Of a stretch of 64,000 nt of DNA, positions 24,801-35,239 are shown piece after piece. Location of the stretch: contig CAJNOL010000001.1 of NCBI GenBank assembly GCA_905250125.1, forward strand, positions 62,001 through 126,000. The letters are read 5' to 3'. The position numbers and the translations under genes are program-made. Position 1 is the stretch's first letter. Each line of letters begins with the position of its first letter. Under the pieces are notes generated by a model, which saw nothing but the letters and a program-made list of their open reading frames with translations, searched no databases and was not told the DNA's origin. Origin of the DNA: Rotaria sordida (lineage: Eukaryota > Rotifera > Eurotatoria > Philodinida > Philodinidae).

Positions 24801-26965
24801 ACAATTAAGAATAGTCTCAAAGGACAAGTACAAGTTGAATTCATCTAGATCCCACAATTGTTATGAAAGAATTTATTTTACATATTCTATTAATCGTTCG
24901 TAACTTTTGATTTCTTGTTAATCATATTAAGATTTTGTTATACCTAAATATGAATTATAATTTGGACAAAAACAAGCTGGATCTCGAAGAATTTTAATTC
25001 GTCTTTGTAAATTTATTGAGTAATCTTTCAAACATGAAAGTGATGCTTTAGTAAGATCATCATTATTTTCATTTAATAAAGCAAGTAAACGCTAGAAATT
25101 AAAAAAAAAAAAAAAAGAATTTTTCTTTTTTAAAATTATATATCGAAATTTACTTTAATAATAAATGATCTTTGTAAGAAAAGTTCTGCAGGAAAATCAT
25201 TAAGAACAACATTTGATAAAAAATGACAATGACTAATAACAATTGAAGGATCATCTCGTGATAAAAGAGCACTAGAAAAAAAAACCCAATAATAAAAATA
25301 AATCAATTTTTCTTGGAGGCAAAAAAAAAAAACAAAATTCTACTTTTCTAAATTTGTAAGAACAGTTCGATCTGATTGTGTTAAATGAATTAATGGAAAT
25401 AATGTTATAAATTGACATGTTGATCCATTTTGATTATCTAAAATTATTTAAAATATTTATCTTTTATGTTTTTTTTTTTTTGAGTTTTTCACCTTCAGTT
25501 GTTGTCGACAATAGATTACAAATCGATGGTGCAGTAGTTGTTTTTAATATTCCTTTCATGCTTGATTGATTTGAAAAATTTTGTACTATAGAATTAGTTC
25601 TATCATGTTGATGAAATGATAAATCTGTTTGTTGTTGACTTAAATTAATTGTAGGTGATTGAAACATTGTTGAATTTCTTGAATCTATATGAATATTTGA
25701 TCGTACAAGTTGACATGATGCTAAAACAAAAAAATGATCTATTTGATTTAATCAAGAAAAACAAAGAATATATTTATACATGAATTTGATCGACTAAGAT
25801 TTGATGTTGATTGTGTAATAAAATGTTGTGAAAGAATATTTTCAAGAATTTGATCAACACGACGTTCAAGTTCAGGTGTTAAATCAATTCGAAGTGCATT
25901 AAAAAAATCCACAGCACCAATTGAATGTAGATTATATGCTGCTGATTCATTCTTTATAAAAACAAAAGAATTAATTAACCTATCGAATTTAGATCGGAAA
26001 CTTTATGTCTATAGAGAAATCAACTAATTAACTTCCTTAAAATATTGAACAAAGTCTCTTCGAAATATGAGACTCTTTTCCATGGATAACTATATACGAC
26101 AGGCATTTCTTTGAAAACTTCATATCTCGAAGAAGCTTTGTTCAATTAGTAGAGTTGAGTTCTCTATATACACAAAATTCGAAAAATCTTGGATCTATAA
26201 TAATCAAATCTTTACTGAAGATTTTCTAGAAAATAAAAATTACTCAGTTACACACTTATTTTTCGATGGTACATCAGAAAGAATGTTAAATCTATCACTT
26301 CACAAATAATTAAAAACAAAATGATGGCAGTGGCGGATCCAGGGGGTGGCGGGGGTGGCGACCGCCTCCCCCCTCGGGTTTGACTTCACGGTTTTTTCTA
26401 GTGGTTTTCCTTGGAAATTTTACATTTTTGTCACATCCGCCACCCCCCTTTCGCTCATTCCACTTATCCGCCACCTCCTTCAAAAATTTCTAGATCCGCC
26501 ACTGAATGATGGTATCTATAATTTTGGTTCGAACTTCTAAAGAGAGATAGTCTATATGATAATTAAGAATTCACAAAACGTGATCAAAGAAAATGGCATA
26601 TATAATTCCAGTCAATATAATTTATTTTTTGTTTCGCGGGTGGTTTTTTCATTAACAACATACTTTCGAAAGTTTTAAAATTATATCAAGTACAATATCG
26701 CGTTTCGATGCTGATGAAAAATTAAACCATTCAAGTAATTTAATATATAAATATTTATATTGAAGTATATCAATATCAGAAATAATTTTTAAATCAAGTT
26801 TAGCTTGAAGATTTTCAAGTGCACGAAGACGAATTTCTTCAACAGGATGACCTATTCGAAACAAAAAAAAAGCAAAATCTAGTTTATACATAAAAAAAGA
26901 TATTTTATTTAACCTAATTTTGAGATTAAAGTTGAAAATGATTTATCAAAATCATCTTCTGACAT
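12804..26965 (-). CDS. RTTN: Rotatin homologue (centriole/cilium armadillo-repeat scaffold)
   Basis: A very long minus-strand gene of about 36 short exons. It starts at ATG 26965-26963 (exon 1 26965-26914, exon 2 26851-26664, exon 3 25951-25780) and ends at TAA 12806-12804. My rough exon sum gives about 2,100 residues against about 2,226 in human rotatin. The N-terminus carries the family signature KLGHPVEEIRLRALENLQ...LLEWFNFSSASKRD, and exon 3 SIGAVDFFNALRIDLTPELE. The C-terminus ends ALWALIVDAQKGKVAVRSS...AVSNVIQLLTED, like the human end. The middle is helical armadillo-like repeats plus a Ser/Thr/Gln-rich exon (25722-25493). Rotatin works in centriole elongation and left-right ciliary signalling (family knowledge). 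Longer introns contain inserts: 24185-24944, 20372-21134, 21561-22149, 18201-19459, 15515-16496, 13912-14293. Transcribed divergently from PFDN2. Confidence 0.9.
13977..14230. repeat. Dispersed repeat copy in an RTTN intron
   Basis: Within the intron 13912-14293. The segment around AACTTTCAGAATATTGTACA and CTATCTATAGATAAAATTTT matches the stretch 24318-24500 in another RTTN intron, in the same orientation. Old interspersed repeat with no coding content. Confidence 0.55.
15515..16496 (-). other. Long RTTN intron (about 980 bp) with unassigned insert
   Basis: Contains a CT microsatellite (15661-15675) and a stretch around 15980-16300 of slightly higher GC that reads unlike the surrounding introns. 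No inverted repeats or coding motifs recognised. Confidence 0.5.
18710..19332. mobile_element. hAT-type foldback element with GGTTCCCG subrepeats
   Basis: Begins TAGGGGTGTCAG and ends with its exact inverse CTGACACCCCTA. It is flanked by a perfect 8-bp duplication CGCGTAAG (18702-18709 and 19333-19340), as expected of hAT transposition. The 623-bp interior has no open frame. It is built of many GGGTTCCCGTTCC-like units in both orientations, plus a unit (GTTCATAGACATACTTTTTC and onward) present twice direct (about 18809, 18920) and once inverted (about 19188-19225), so the element can fold on itself. It sits in the RTTN intron 18201-19459 and is far more GC-rich than its surroundings. Confidence 0.9.
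20372..21134 (-). other. Long RTTN intron (about 760 bp)
   Basis: Between the exon ending at a GTAAGAAAA donor (just below 21135) and the exon beginning ACGGATTATACTTC. No element ends identified; AT-rich with a few GC-richer patches near 20700-20950. Confidence 0.5.
23105..23215. repeat. GC-richer interspersed repeat in an RTTN intron
   Basis: Includes GTCTAAAATTTTTCTATTAA preceded by a GAGCTCGTCGGGTTAGTCGA block. A related arrangement, GAATTCGTCGAGTTGATTGA then GTCTAAAATTTTTCTGTTGG, occurs at 60911-60973 in a SIN3 intron. Short unclassified repeat; SINE-like origin is possible but no pol III boxes were confirmed. Confidence 0.5.
24185..24944 (-). other. Long RTTN intron holding a dispersed-repeat copy
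   Basis: About 760 bp. The part 24318-24500 is the second copy of the repeat described at 13977-14230. The rest is AT-rich and uninformative. Confidence 0.55.
26043..26147. repeat. Hairpin MITE-like inverted repeat in RTTN intron
   Basis: Left arm TATTGAACAAAGTCTCTTCG and the reverse complement of the right arm AATTGAACAAAGCTTCTTCG pair over about 28 bases, giving a unit of about 105 bp with a short loop. Located in the intron 25952-26663. Confidence 0.65.
26328..26504. mobile_element. 177-bp hAT-type MITE in RTTN intron
   Basis: Begins CAGTGGCGGATCCAG and ends CTAGATCCGCCACTG, near-perfect terminal inverted repeats of the CAGTGGCGGAT class. It is flanked by a perfect 8-bp duplication AATGATGG (26320-26327 and 26505-26512). 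Interior rich in GGTGGCGG/CCGCCACC. Non-autonomous, and probably young because both TSD copies are identical. Confidence 0.92.
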
Positions 26966-27503
26966 TTTGATTTCAATCCAGGGTATTAATTTTTTTTTTA
27001 TTTGAAATAAATGACAATTCTTTTATTGGTTCAATTGGCATTCCATCGATCTGATCGTTCTCTTGACAACAAGAATAACTACTTTTATTTAACGACATCT
27101 ATTTAATCAAATATTATTTGTTTTTATATTTATAATGATTAAATTCTTTTGAAAAATATTTTATTTTAATATATTAAATAAATATTGATAATTTTAGAGG
27201 TTTTGAAATAAATTTTTATTGGTACTTATCATATATATTTGTTTCTGCTTGTTTATTTGTCTCTGAAGTTTTTTTTTTCTTCTCCTTCTTCTTCTTCTTC
27301 TTTAATATGATGTCATCACTGAATCGGCGACATTATTAATCTATTAGTTGTCGGCACATGTAAATTTATTAATAGATTTTCTTTTAAACAATACAAAACA
27401 AAAAAGATTTAATTTTGTTTTTTGTTGTTCTTACGAAATTTTAAATCTTAGATTAAAATATTTTTTTTTTATTTTGAATAATTATATTGATTATATATTC
27501 TAG
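26966..27503. promoter_or_regulatory. Divergent promoter region between RTTN and PFDN2
   Basis: About 540 bp separate the two start codons. The region has a CTTCTTCTT tract (27283-27302) and an 11-bp perfect palindrome TGATGTCATCA (27308-27318), which resembles a CRE/ATF bZIP site. PFDN2 is immediately preceded by ATATATTCTAG, a splice acceptor used either by a 5'UTR intron or by spliced-leader addition. Promoter role is inferred from position. Confidence 0.5.
26973..27098 (-). other. 41-codon upstream frame ending 7 nt before the RTTN start
   Basis: ATG at 27098-27096 opens a 41-codon frame (MSLNKSSYSCCQENDQIDG...) that ends at TGA 26975-26973, seven bases upstream of the RTTN ATG. It contains a run of ten A (T on the plus strand, 26990-26999). 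With nine A the frame would run openly into RTTN (...IEIKMSEDDF). It may be a regulatory uORF, the true N-terminus with a homopolymer length error, or chance. Confidence 0.4.
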
Positions 27504-27995
27504 ATGGCGAATAAAAATCCTTCATCATCAGGAAAAAAACCAGCATTAACAGCTGAAGAACAACAAAAAATTGTTTCAGGTTTTCAAACATTACGTGATG
27601 AACAAACACAATTAGTACAAAAAACTCAAGATTTAGAAATGGATTTAAAAGAACATGATCTTGTTCTTTCAACATTATCAACAATAACTGATAAACAACG
27701 TCGTTGTTATCGTATGATTGGTGGTGTTCTTATTGAACATACTGTTGGTGAAGTTGTACCAGCACTTCAAGCTAATCGTGAACAAATTAATAATGTTATT
27801 GAAAGTTTTAAACAAAAAACAGAAGAAAAAGCTAAAGAATTAACTGGTTATAAACAAAAATATGATATACATTTTTCTTATGAACGACCAACTCAACAAC
27901 AACAAATAACAAAATCTGCTAATAATTCTACAGATTCGGGAACAACAAAAAAAGAACCACAAGATTCAGGTGTTTTAGTTGAAAAAGAAAATTAG
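27504..27995 (+). CDS. PFDN2: Prefoldin subunit 2
   Basis: Single uninterrupted exon of 163 codons, against 154 in human. Beta-type prefoldin layout: N-terminal helix (EEQQKIVSGFQTLRDEQTQL, then VQKTQDLEMDLKEHDLVL), central hairpin segment with the signature RRCYRMIGGVLIEHTVGEVV, C-terminal helix (REQINNVIESFKQKTEEKAK). A low-complexity Gln/Thr/Asn tail follows from about residue 128. Prefoldin is the hexameric jellyfish co-chaperone that passes nascent actin and tubulin to CCT in the cytosol. The ATG directly follows a TTCTAG acceptor, so this start is firm. AATAAA lies at 28013. WWOX starts 146 bp downstream. Lack of introns contrasts with its neighbours. Confidence 0.95.
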   Translation: MANKNPSSSGKKPALTAEEQQKIVSGFQTLRDEQTQLVQKTQDLEMDLKEHDLVLSTLSTITDKQRRCYRMIGGVLIEHTVGEVVPALQANREQINNVIESFKQKTEEKAKELTGYKQKYDIHFSYERPTQQQQITKSANNSTDSGTTKKEPQDSGVLVEKEN

Positions 27996-28141
27996 AAAAT
28001 TAGAAAAATAGAAATAAAAACTTGAAATGATCGATCATTTTTTTTATGTTTATTATCGTTGAGTGATGTTTGCTTGCTTTTGGTTTTTTTTGAATACCGA
28101 TCCATATAAGAACGTTTTGTTTTGTTTTTTTAAGATAAAAG

Positions 28142-31081
28142 ATGAATGATGAATCTGATGATGAACTTCCAAGTAATTGGGAAGAAGCAAAAACAACTGA
28201 TGGACGAATATTTTATATTAATCATCAAACACAAATAACACAATGGGAACATCCAGTTACGAATAAAGTTAAAATTATACCTAAAGGTATATAATTAAAT
28301 TTTTTGAATGAAGTTTAGGTTTTGTTTGTTTGTTTGTTAGAATTACCATTTGGTTGGAAAGAAATTATTGAAAAAAATGGCAATGTTTTTTATGTTGAGT
28401 ATGTTTGATGATTAATTATTAGATATGAAAATTTTATTTCTTACAAGAGAACTTTATCAATTTGAAAATTACTTTTAAATTGCGACTCTTTGACTCCAAT
28501 GAAGCTTAAAAGAATATTCTTTTGAACTGAAATTTTCAGAACATTCTAATCTCTCTGAGATTTTTAATATCTTATTAGGATCTAGAAATAATCTCTTCTA
28601 TCATTGTATATTTTGTAAGAATTAATTTTTATATTTAGTGAAAAAAATAAAATTTGTACAACTAGTGATCCTCGTTTAGCATTTACGAAAGATGCAACAA
28701 CACAAGATTCTAGTACACAATATGGACATCAATCAAATGCATTACAAATTCTTTATGGAATAGATTTAAGTAATAAAACAGCTATTATTACTGGTGCTAA
28801 TACTGGCATAGGTAAATATCTTCGAAACAGAATATAATACAAAAAAATATATTTGAATAGGTTTTGAAATAGCTCGTTCATTAGCAAAACATGGTTGTCA
28901 AGTTATTTTAGCTTGTCGAAATATGACAAAAGGTGAAGCTGCATGTTCAAAAATTCTTAAAGAACAGGTATTTTTTTGTTTTTGTTTTTATATATCGTTT
29001 ATTAAAATATTGAATAGTTGTTTAAATCAAAATATAAAAGAAAAAAAATTATTTAAATTTAATTAAAATATAAATAATTAATATATTATAGGAAAATGCA
29101 AATGTTAGTTGTCGAAAATTAGATTTATGTTCATTACGTAATGTTAAACAATTTGCTGAACAATATCGACAAGAATGTTTGTAAGTGTTATTATTTAATA
29201 TAAAATATCAATAAATAGTACAACGTTTAATTTTAAATTTTATTCTTGAGACCGTATAAAAAAAGTCTAATAGCAAAGAAGAAATGTTTTACAAACTAAA
29301 AAAAAACATGTCGCATTGTGAACTTTTTTATTGTTGAAAATATTTAATAGGCATATAATCTTAATTGCTGAAGGCAAAGGAAAATTTTTGATAGATTCTA
29401 GTTATTAATCTAACTCAGACTTCTTTTTTTTTTTTTTTTTTTTTGTACAGTTCTTCTTCACTTGTAATGAAGGATCCATACTTCAATTCATTGATGATGT
29501 ATAATCTAAAACTCAACCTTTTCTTAGCTTGCTTGATTGAGAAAATAGTTGCCGGAGGTAGTGAAAAATATAGGCGTTTGTACCAAAAAATGCGATGCGC
29601 TACTCAAATCTACCAATTTGAAGGAAGAAAGAAAATGCTTGAGCCTATGAAGCGTGAATCTAGAGTAGGCTTTCACTTTCTCAAGTCTTGTGGTGGCTTT
29701 ACCGCTTATGCTAATTGAACACGAGTTAGTAATAGATAAAATATGGACTGATCTTGTAACAATACATGATTTGTTAGAAAATTTTTATAATAATTCGAGT
29801 TTATATAAATTTCAAAGAAGAATAAACTGATTTCTATCGATGGAAATCAGCTTGTTCTCTTTTGATAAGTCATTATCTATTTGAATACAAGGTGAACTCA
29901 AACCTTTACCTGTTCAATCTAGGGTAGATTCGAGCATGGCTTCTCAGAACACTCGACTTTCTGTCAGGATTCTTAATATTTTCTGCTAATGTTTTTACAG
30001 CTTCGTGATAACTGTGAACAGAATCCAGATTTCGAAACATTATTTCTCTGATAGAAAGTGAAATAAAAATAAACAGACAATGTCATTACGACGTGAATAG
30101 GTCTCAGGGGAAGGAAAAGCCTGATGGTATGTCATCTGTTATAGAAGAGGTCGAGTTCTTTATCTTGTTTTCTTTTTCTATACGTACAGAAATAAATCGA
30201 CTTAAAACATTTAAAACAAATGATATTTTTTAGACCATTACATTTTCTTATATTAAATGCTGGTGTTTTAAATCCAAAATTTAAATTAACTGAAGATGGT
30301 TATGAAGAAATGTTTCAAGTTAATTATATGTCACAAGCATATCTTACTTTTGGTTTAATTCAATCAATGTTAACAACTAATACTAATAGTCTACCACGTG
30401 TTATTGCAATTAGTTGTGAATCTCATCGAGTAGAGTAAAAATAAATTTTCGATTTATTTATTTTTATTTTTTGTTTATTATAGTTTGTTGATTAATTTAA
30501 AAATATTTTAGAAGTCCAGGTATTTCAATGCTTAATGGTATTATATCAGATCGATTAAGTCCACGTTCATCAAATCATTTTGATCATTTAATTGCATATG
30601 GTCAATCAAAACTTTGTTTAATTATGTTTATTGCAGAATTTCGACGAAATTATCCACGTTTGTATCTATTGAAAAAAAGAATAATAAATTTAATTGATAT
30701 ATATTTTTTTTTTTCTAGAAATTTATTCTGTTGCTTGTCATCCAGGTAATGCAATTAATACTGATTTAACTCGTAATTCTTATTTATATCGATTTCTTGT
30801 TACAATTGCACGTCCATTTTCAAAATCTTTGGTAAAGACAAAAAAAAAAAGAAAATCAATTTCTTATCTTTTTTTTTTTTAAATAGCAACAAGCAGCAGC
30901 AACACCAATCTTTTGTACTATAATGCAATGTGTTTTAAATGAACCAACTATATATTATAATAATTGTTATGAAGGTTCACCATCATCATTTGTTTATAAT
31001 ATAAAATTAACTGAGGATTTATGGATACAAACTCAAACAATGATTGAATCAGCTTTTAAAAAACAGCCATTAATTGTTTAA
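28142..31081 (+). CDS. WWOX: WW domain-containing oxidoreductase
   Basis: Nine exons: 28142-28286, 28341-28398, 28639-28811, 28861-28967, 29092-29180, 30234-30434, 30512-30657, 30719-30831, 30887-31081. They sum to 1227 nt, or 408 residues (human 414). WW1 near residues 10-40 is complete ([20 protein letters not shown]...QWEHP). WW2 ([20 protein letters not shown]...TTSDPR) lacks the second Trp. The short-chain dehydrogenase part has the NAD(P) motif [13 protein letters not shown], a catalytic Ser region (ISCESHR) and Y-x-x-x-K in [12 protein letters not shown] binds PPxY partners and acts in stress and metabolic signalling. A TTTTTTTAAG acceptor ends 7 nt before the ATG, suggesting trans-splicing. 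Intron 5 (29181-30233) is unusually long. Confidence 0.93.
29181..30233 (+). other. Long WWOX intron (1053 bp)
   Basis: Bounded by TTTGTAAGTG and ATTTTTTAG. A 91-codon frame at 29443-29718 has no recognisable motif and no splice logic. No clear element ends were found; probably old insertion material. Confidence 0.55.
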
Positions 31082-31368
31082 ATTCTTCTTTTTTTTTTTA
31101 TTTTGTCAGATTTATTATGTGTTTAATTAAAATATGAATGTAATAAATAAAATTATTATTTTTTAGATTATTAAATCTTCTTCATATAACAGAAAAAACA
31201 ACAACAACAACAACAATAACAAATATATTTCTTCTTTTTATTTTATTCAGTTTCAATGTTTAAATGGTACTAAGATATTTAAATTTTGATTAATTTTTTT
31301 TTAAATATTTCATCATTCTTTTTGTTCTCTTTAGTACTTATTGTTAACAATAGATAAAAAACATTCCA

Positions 31369-34300
31369 ATGGACGAAGGTTCAACAACAATAGCATTAAC
31401 AACACGATTACGTAAACGTTCTATTTCTTCTCATCGTCATTCAAAAACAGATAATGATAGTCGTACATCATTAATAAAAACAAAAATTCAAAAAATTGAT
31501 GGTCAATATAGAGTATCACCAACATGTCCAATTAATAATGAAGAAGAAGAACAAACACATAGTAGTGATGATCAAGATGAACCTTTAATTGTTGCAACTG
31601 TTCCACCATTAATTCAAGATAGTTCAAATTATCGTACACGACAAGATGTATATGATGATGAAACAGGTGATGATCAACAATCAAATTCATCATCACCAGA
31701 TTATTCACCAATACATCAATCTGAATCATCTATATCTGTTCAATCACCAATTAAATCAACAATAATTACTATACAAAAACCAACACAATTATTTAATGAT
31801 AATCCAAACGAAACTATTAATGAAACATCTGTTGATATACCAACAATGTCAACAAAACGTTCGACTTGTTTAATTAATGAAGAAAATATTCAAGAAAAAT
31901 CTGTTACAATTGAAGAATCTGTTCATGAACGAACAAAAATAATTAAAAAATCAAATTTAAATAATAAATCATCATTATCAAACAATTCAAGTGCAATATC
32001 TATAGATCAAAATTTAATAAAGTAATTATAATTTTTCTTTTTCATCTTAATTTTTTGAGTTATGGAGTTTTCCAAAAAAATGACAAAAAATTTTAGGGTT
32101 TTTTTTTTTTTTTATAGAAACTTGGAAACGAATGATGGGAAAAGTTTTTTAGACAAAATATTTATTCACTTTTGACCCGTCAGCAAAGTTGCAACCAGAA
32201 TTTTGTGCTCTTTTCAAATATGAACCTAGAAGTTCTGTCTCACGAGGGAACATTTTCAAATTATTAATTGATTTTTACAGGCAATCTACTTGAATTTTAG
32301 TCTATAGCATGGTATATACTAAAAACTCAAATGACGGTTTTTCGAACTGAGATTTTGCCCAAAGACAGGTCTGTTTAGCTGTAGAATGCACTGAAAATTC
32401 CAGCTCAAAAGATACTAAAGTCCCAAAAACAGAAAGAACTTTTACATCTTTCATGAAGTATGAGTGATTTCTTTAGACTTATCTGAAGTCTAAGATTCAA
32501 ATACCGTCATTCGATTTTTTAGTATATACCATGCTATAGGTTAAAATACCTATAACTCTCTATAGAAGGTTTAAGAGAACTTCTTTTTTTTGAAGTTTTT
32601 CATAGTTCACTGATGTCTATCTTATGCAAAGAGTCCGAACTAAAAAGAAATTGATTAGTTGAAAACGTTTCCTCTCGTGAGACAAAAGTTCTAAGTCCAT
32701 ATTCAACAAGAACACAAAATTTTGGTTCTAACTCATCGGAAATACTTTCTAGCGAGTCGAAAGTGAACAAACATCTTGTTCATATCAAAAGAAAACAATG
32801 GATTGCGTTAAACTTCAATCAAAATCATAACATTCAATACTTGCAGAGTCCAATAGAGTTATCCGAAACCTTTTGGTACTCTTCGCGTAGCCTCATGCAT
32901 AACCGTGCAGTCCCTATATTATAATATAGGGACAATAAAATTGAACGTCTAGTCTTCTGTAAGATTAGCGTTTCAGTAGTAATCAAAACTTTCTAAAACA
33001 GCAATGGTTCGAGGAGTCTACACAAGTTAATAAAGTTCTATTTGATTTCATAGAACTTTAAACGATTTTGGATATAGAGAACCAATCTTCGGGCTTTTCA
33101 AAAGTGTTCTCTATAGAACTATATGACAATGCCAATTATGAGAGGCTATCTTGTACATATCCAAAGAGATCATTTCATGATTTAAGGAAAATAGAAAATT
33201 GTCAAAACTATAATCCATATAAAAGTTCAGTTCGTATTTATATAAGCCACGTAACCAAATGGTTAATATTAATCGATTATTTTTCTTTTTAGTAATTCTA
33301 CAAATCCAACATCATCCTTATCACCATCATCTACTGTCGATGAAATTCCTTTGACAACAGAAGATGCTACCAGTAAGTTGTTGTTTTTTTTTTTCGTACA
33401 AAATTTTTCTTCTCATTATTTTTTTTCTTAGGCAAACCATCTACATCTATTGATGTGAATCTAACAAATAATAAACAATCTCAAAATATTAATGATCAAT
33501 CAAAAGTAAAAGTACGATTAAAAACAAATCCTTCATCATCACAAATAAAAAAAGATAATAAACCAATTACTAATATAACAACCAATAAATCTGTTGAACA
33601 AAAATCATTAAAAAAGTCATATAAAAAGTGTGTATCTTTATTATTATTATTTTTTTTCTTACAAATAAATATTTCTTCTCTTTAGACCTACGCCTACACA
33701 AAAAGAAACAGTGATTACAACTAAAAAATCCACACCAACTATTACACCAAAAAAACCTATTAAAACTTCAATAAATAAAACTTCATTAAATAATAACAAC
33801 AGTGATAAACAACTTATTCGACCATCATCAATATCAAAATTACCCGAGAAGAAATCGTCAGATATTTCAAATTTAACAATAACAAAAACATCAACTGAAT
33901 CACTTTCAATAAAACCATCTCCTGTTATACTTGGAAAAATACCTAAATTAAATCCAGCTAATAAACAAAAATCTACAGAAAAATTAACATTATTAAAAAA
34001 TCTTACTGATCAAAAGTCGGATACATTACCTCCATCAGGAAATACATTAATTAATAATAAAAATTCAAATATATCAGAAAAGAATCTTTCTAATATTCAA
34101 CGATTTTCTCCAAAACGTTCAAATCGATCTCAACAAAATCCTATCGATAATAATTCTGATCCATTTGTACCATTATCACCTATTGGTCCTGATGATAATA
34201 TAGATAATATTTTTGGTAAACAACCATCAATATCAAATCAACGTTATACATCATTACTTGATAATGATACACGTTCAACAACAAATTTTTCTCGTATAAG

Positions 34301-35239
34301 TTCAATTGGTCTTGAAAATACTCAATCACAATCACCACTTTCACCCGTAAATAATCTTTTCAAAAAAAAAAACAACTATTTTATTTTTAATATAATTTTA
34401 GGATCCTTCATCAACACTTTATCCTCCACCATCACCCCCAGCTTTACCGCCACTACTTCCAACACGATCTATACCTCCAACAACAAAAGCATTTATTGAT
34501 TCTCGTACTAATCAACCTCATGTATTAACATCAACTAATGAACATTCACAATCATTTAATAGAAAAAATTTTTCAATATCACCTGGTGTTCCTATTTCAC
34601 GACCAAATTCTTCATCAAATCTAATAGGTACACAATCAATATCTTCATTACCTTCAACATCTAATGATTATCAAGATCCATGGACAACTAATAAATCTAA
34701 TAATCTTTGGGATTCAGCATCATCAGATGAAGAACTAGAAGATGATTCAAAAGCTCGAAGTTTTTTTCATCAAAATATGCGAGCTGTTGATGAAGAATTA
34801 TCGAAAATTGATGAATCAAGTACAACAACATCACCACTTCCAACTGATAGTCGAATTGAACAATTATTAAAACGTCAGAAAAAAGCTTCATTAGGTCTTT
34901 CTTCAAATGGTGGAACATATGAAAGAAATATTATAGAACCATCAGCATCTGTAGATGATTTTGAATGTGTAGCAATGGATCTCGATAGTCCAAAACATCG
35001 GACACAATCAGAAAGTAGTGATCAAAATCATCCAATTGTAGAATCTAATAACAGTAAAAATACCAGTAATGGAACAGGTTTGTTTAATAATCTTTTAATT
35101 GTTTTTTTTTATTTTAAATATTAAAAACGAAACAAACTTCTTCCCGTAATAGAAGATTCTATCATAATAAAAGACTCTTCGTTATTAATTAATTTTTAAA
35201 AAAATTGAAACTTTGATAGGTACAAGATGTTCCAGGTGA
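31369..35239 (+). CDS. Ser/Thr/Asn-rich disordered protein of unknown function
   Basis: Exons 31369-32021, 33293-33372, 33432-33627, 33686-34346, 34402-35077 and a tentative last exon 35220-35239 give about 761 residues. I do not recognise it. Seen: N-terminal basic patch (TTRLRKRSISSHRHSKTD), acidic/Ser stretches (NNEEEEQTHSSDDQDEP), many SP/TP sites, Lys/Thr/Pro-rich middle (KKSTPTITPKKPIK), a proline cluster at the start of exon 5 (YPPPSPPALPPLLPTRS), and an acidic segment ELEDDSKARSFFHQNMRAVD that may form a helix. No globular domain, signal peptide or membrane span. It lies 287 bp after WWOX with a TTCTCTTTAG acceptor 35 nt before its ATG. The 3' end is uncertain: the last splice gives a stop after seven codons, and the assembly gap is only about 430 bp further on. 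Confidence 0.65.
32115..32815. mobile_element. Large imperfect palindrome (foldback element) in an intron
   Basis: Lies within the 1271-bp intron 32022-33292. Matching pairs of opposite orientation include TAGCATGGTATATACTAAAA (about 32304) against TTTTAGTATATACCATGCTA (about 32518); a TCTCACGAGGGAACATTTTC block (about 32238) against GAAAACGTTTCCTCTCGTGAG (about 32661); and an AGAATTTTGTGCTCTT block (about 32199) against AAGAACACAAAATTTTGGTT (about 32709). Arms of about 300 bp pair at roughly three bases in four. No coding content. Ends are approximate. Confidence 0.75.

Noticed and set aside
29443..29718. 91-codon frame inside the WWOX intron
   Set aside because: No motif, no splice signals, and WWOX exons on both sides join in phase without it.
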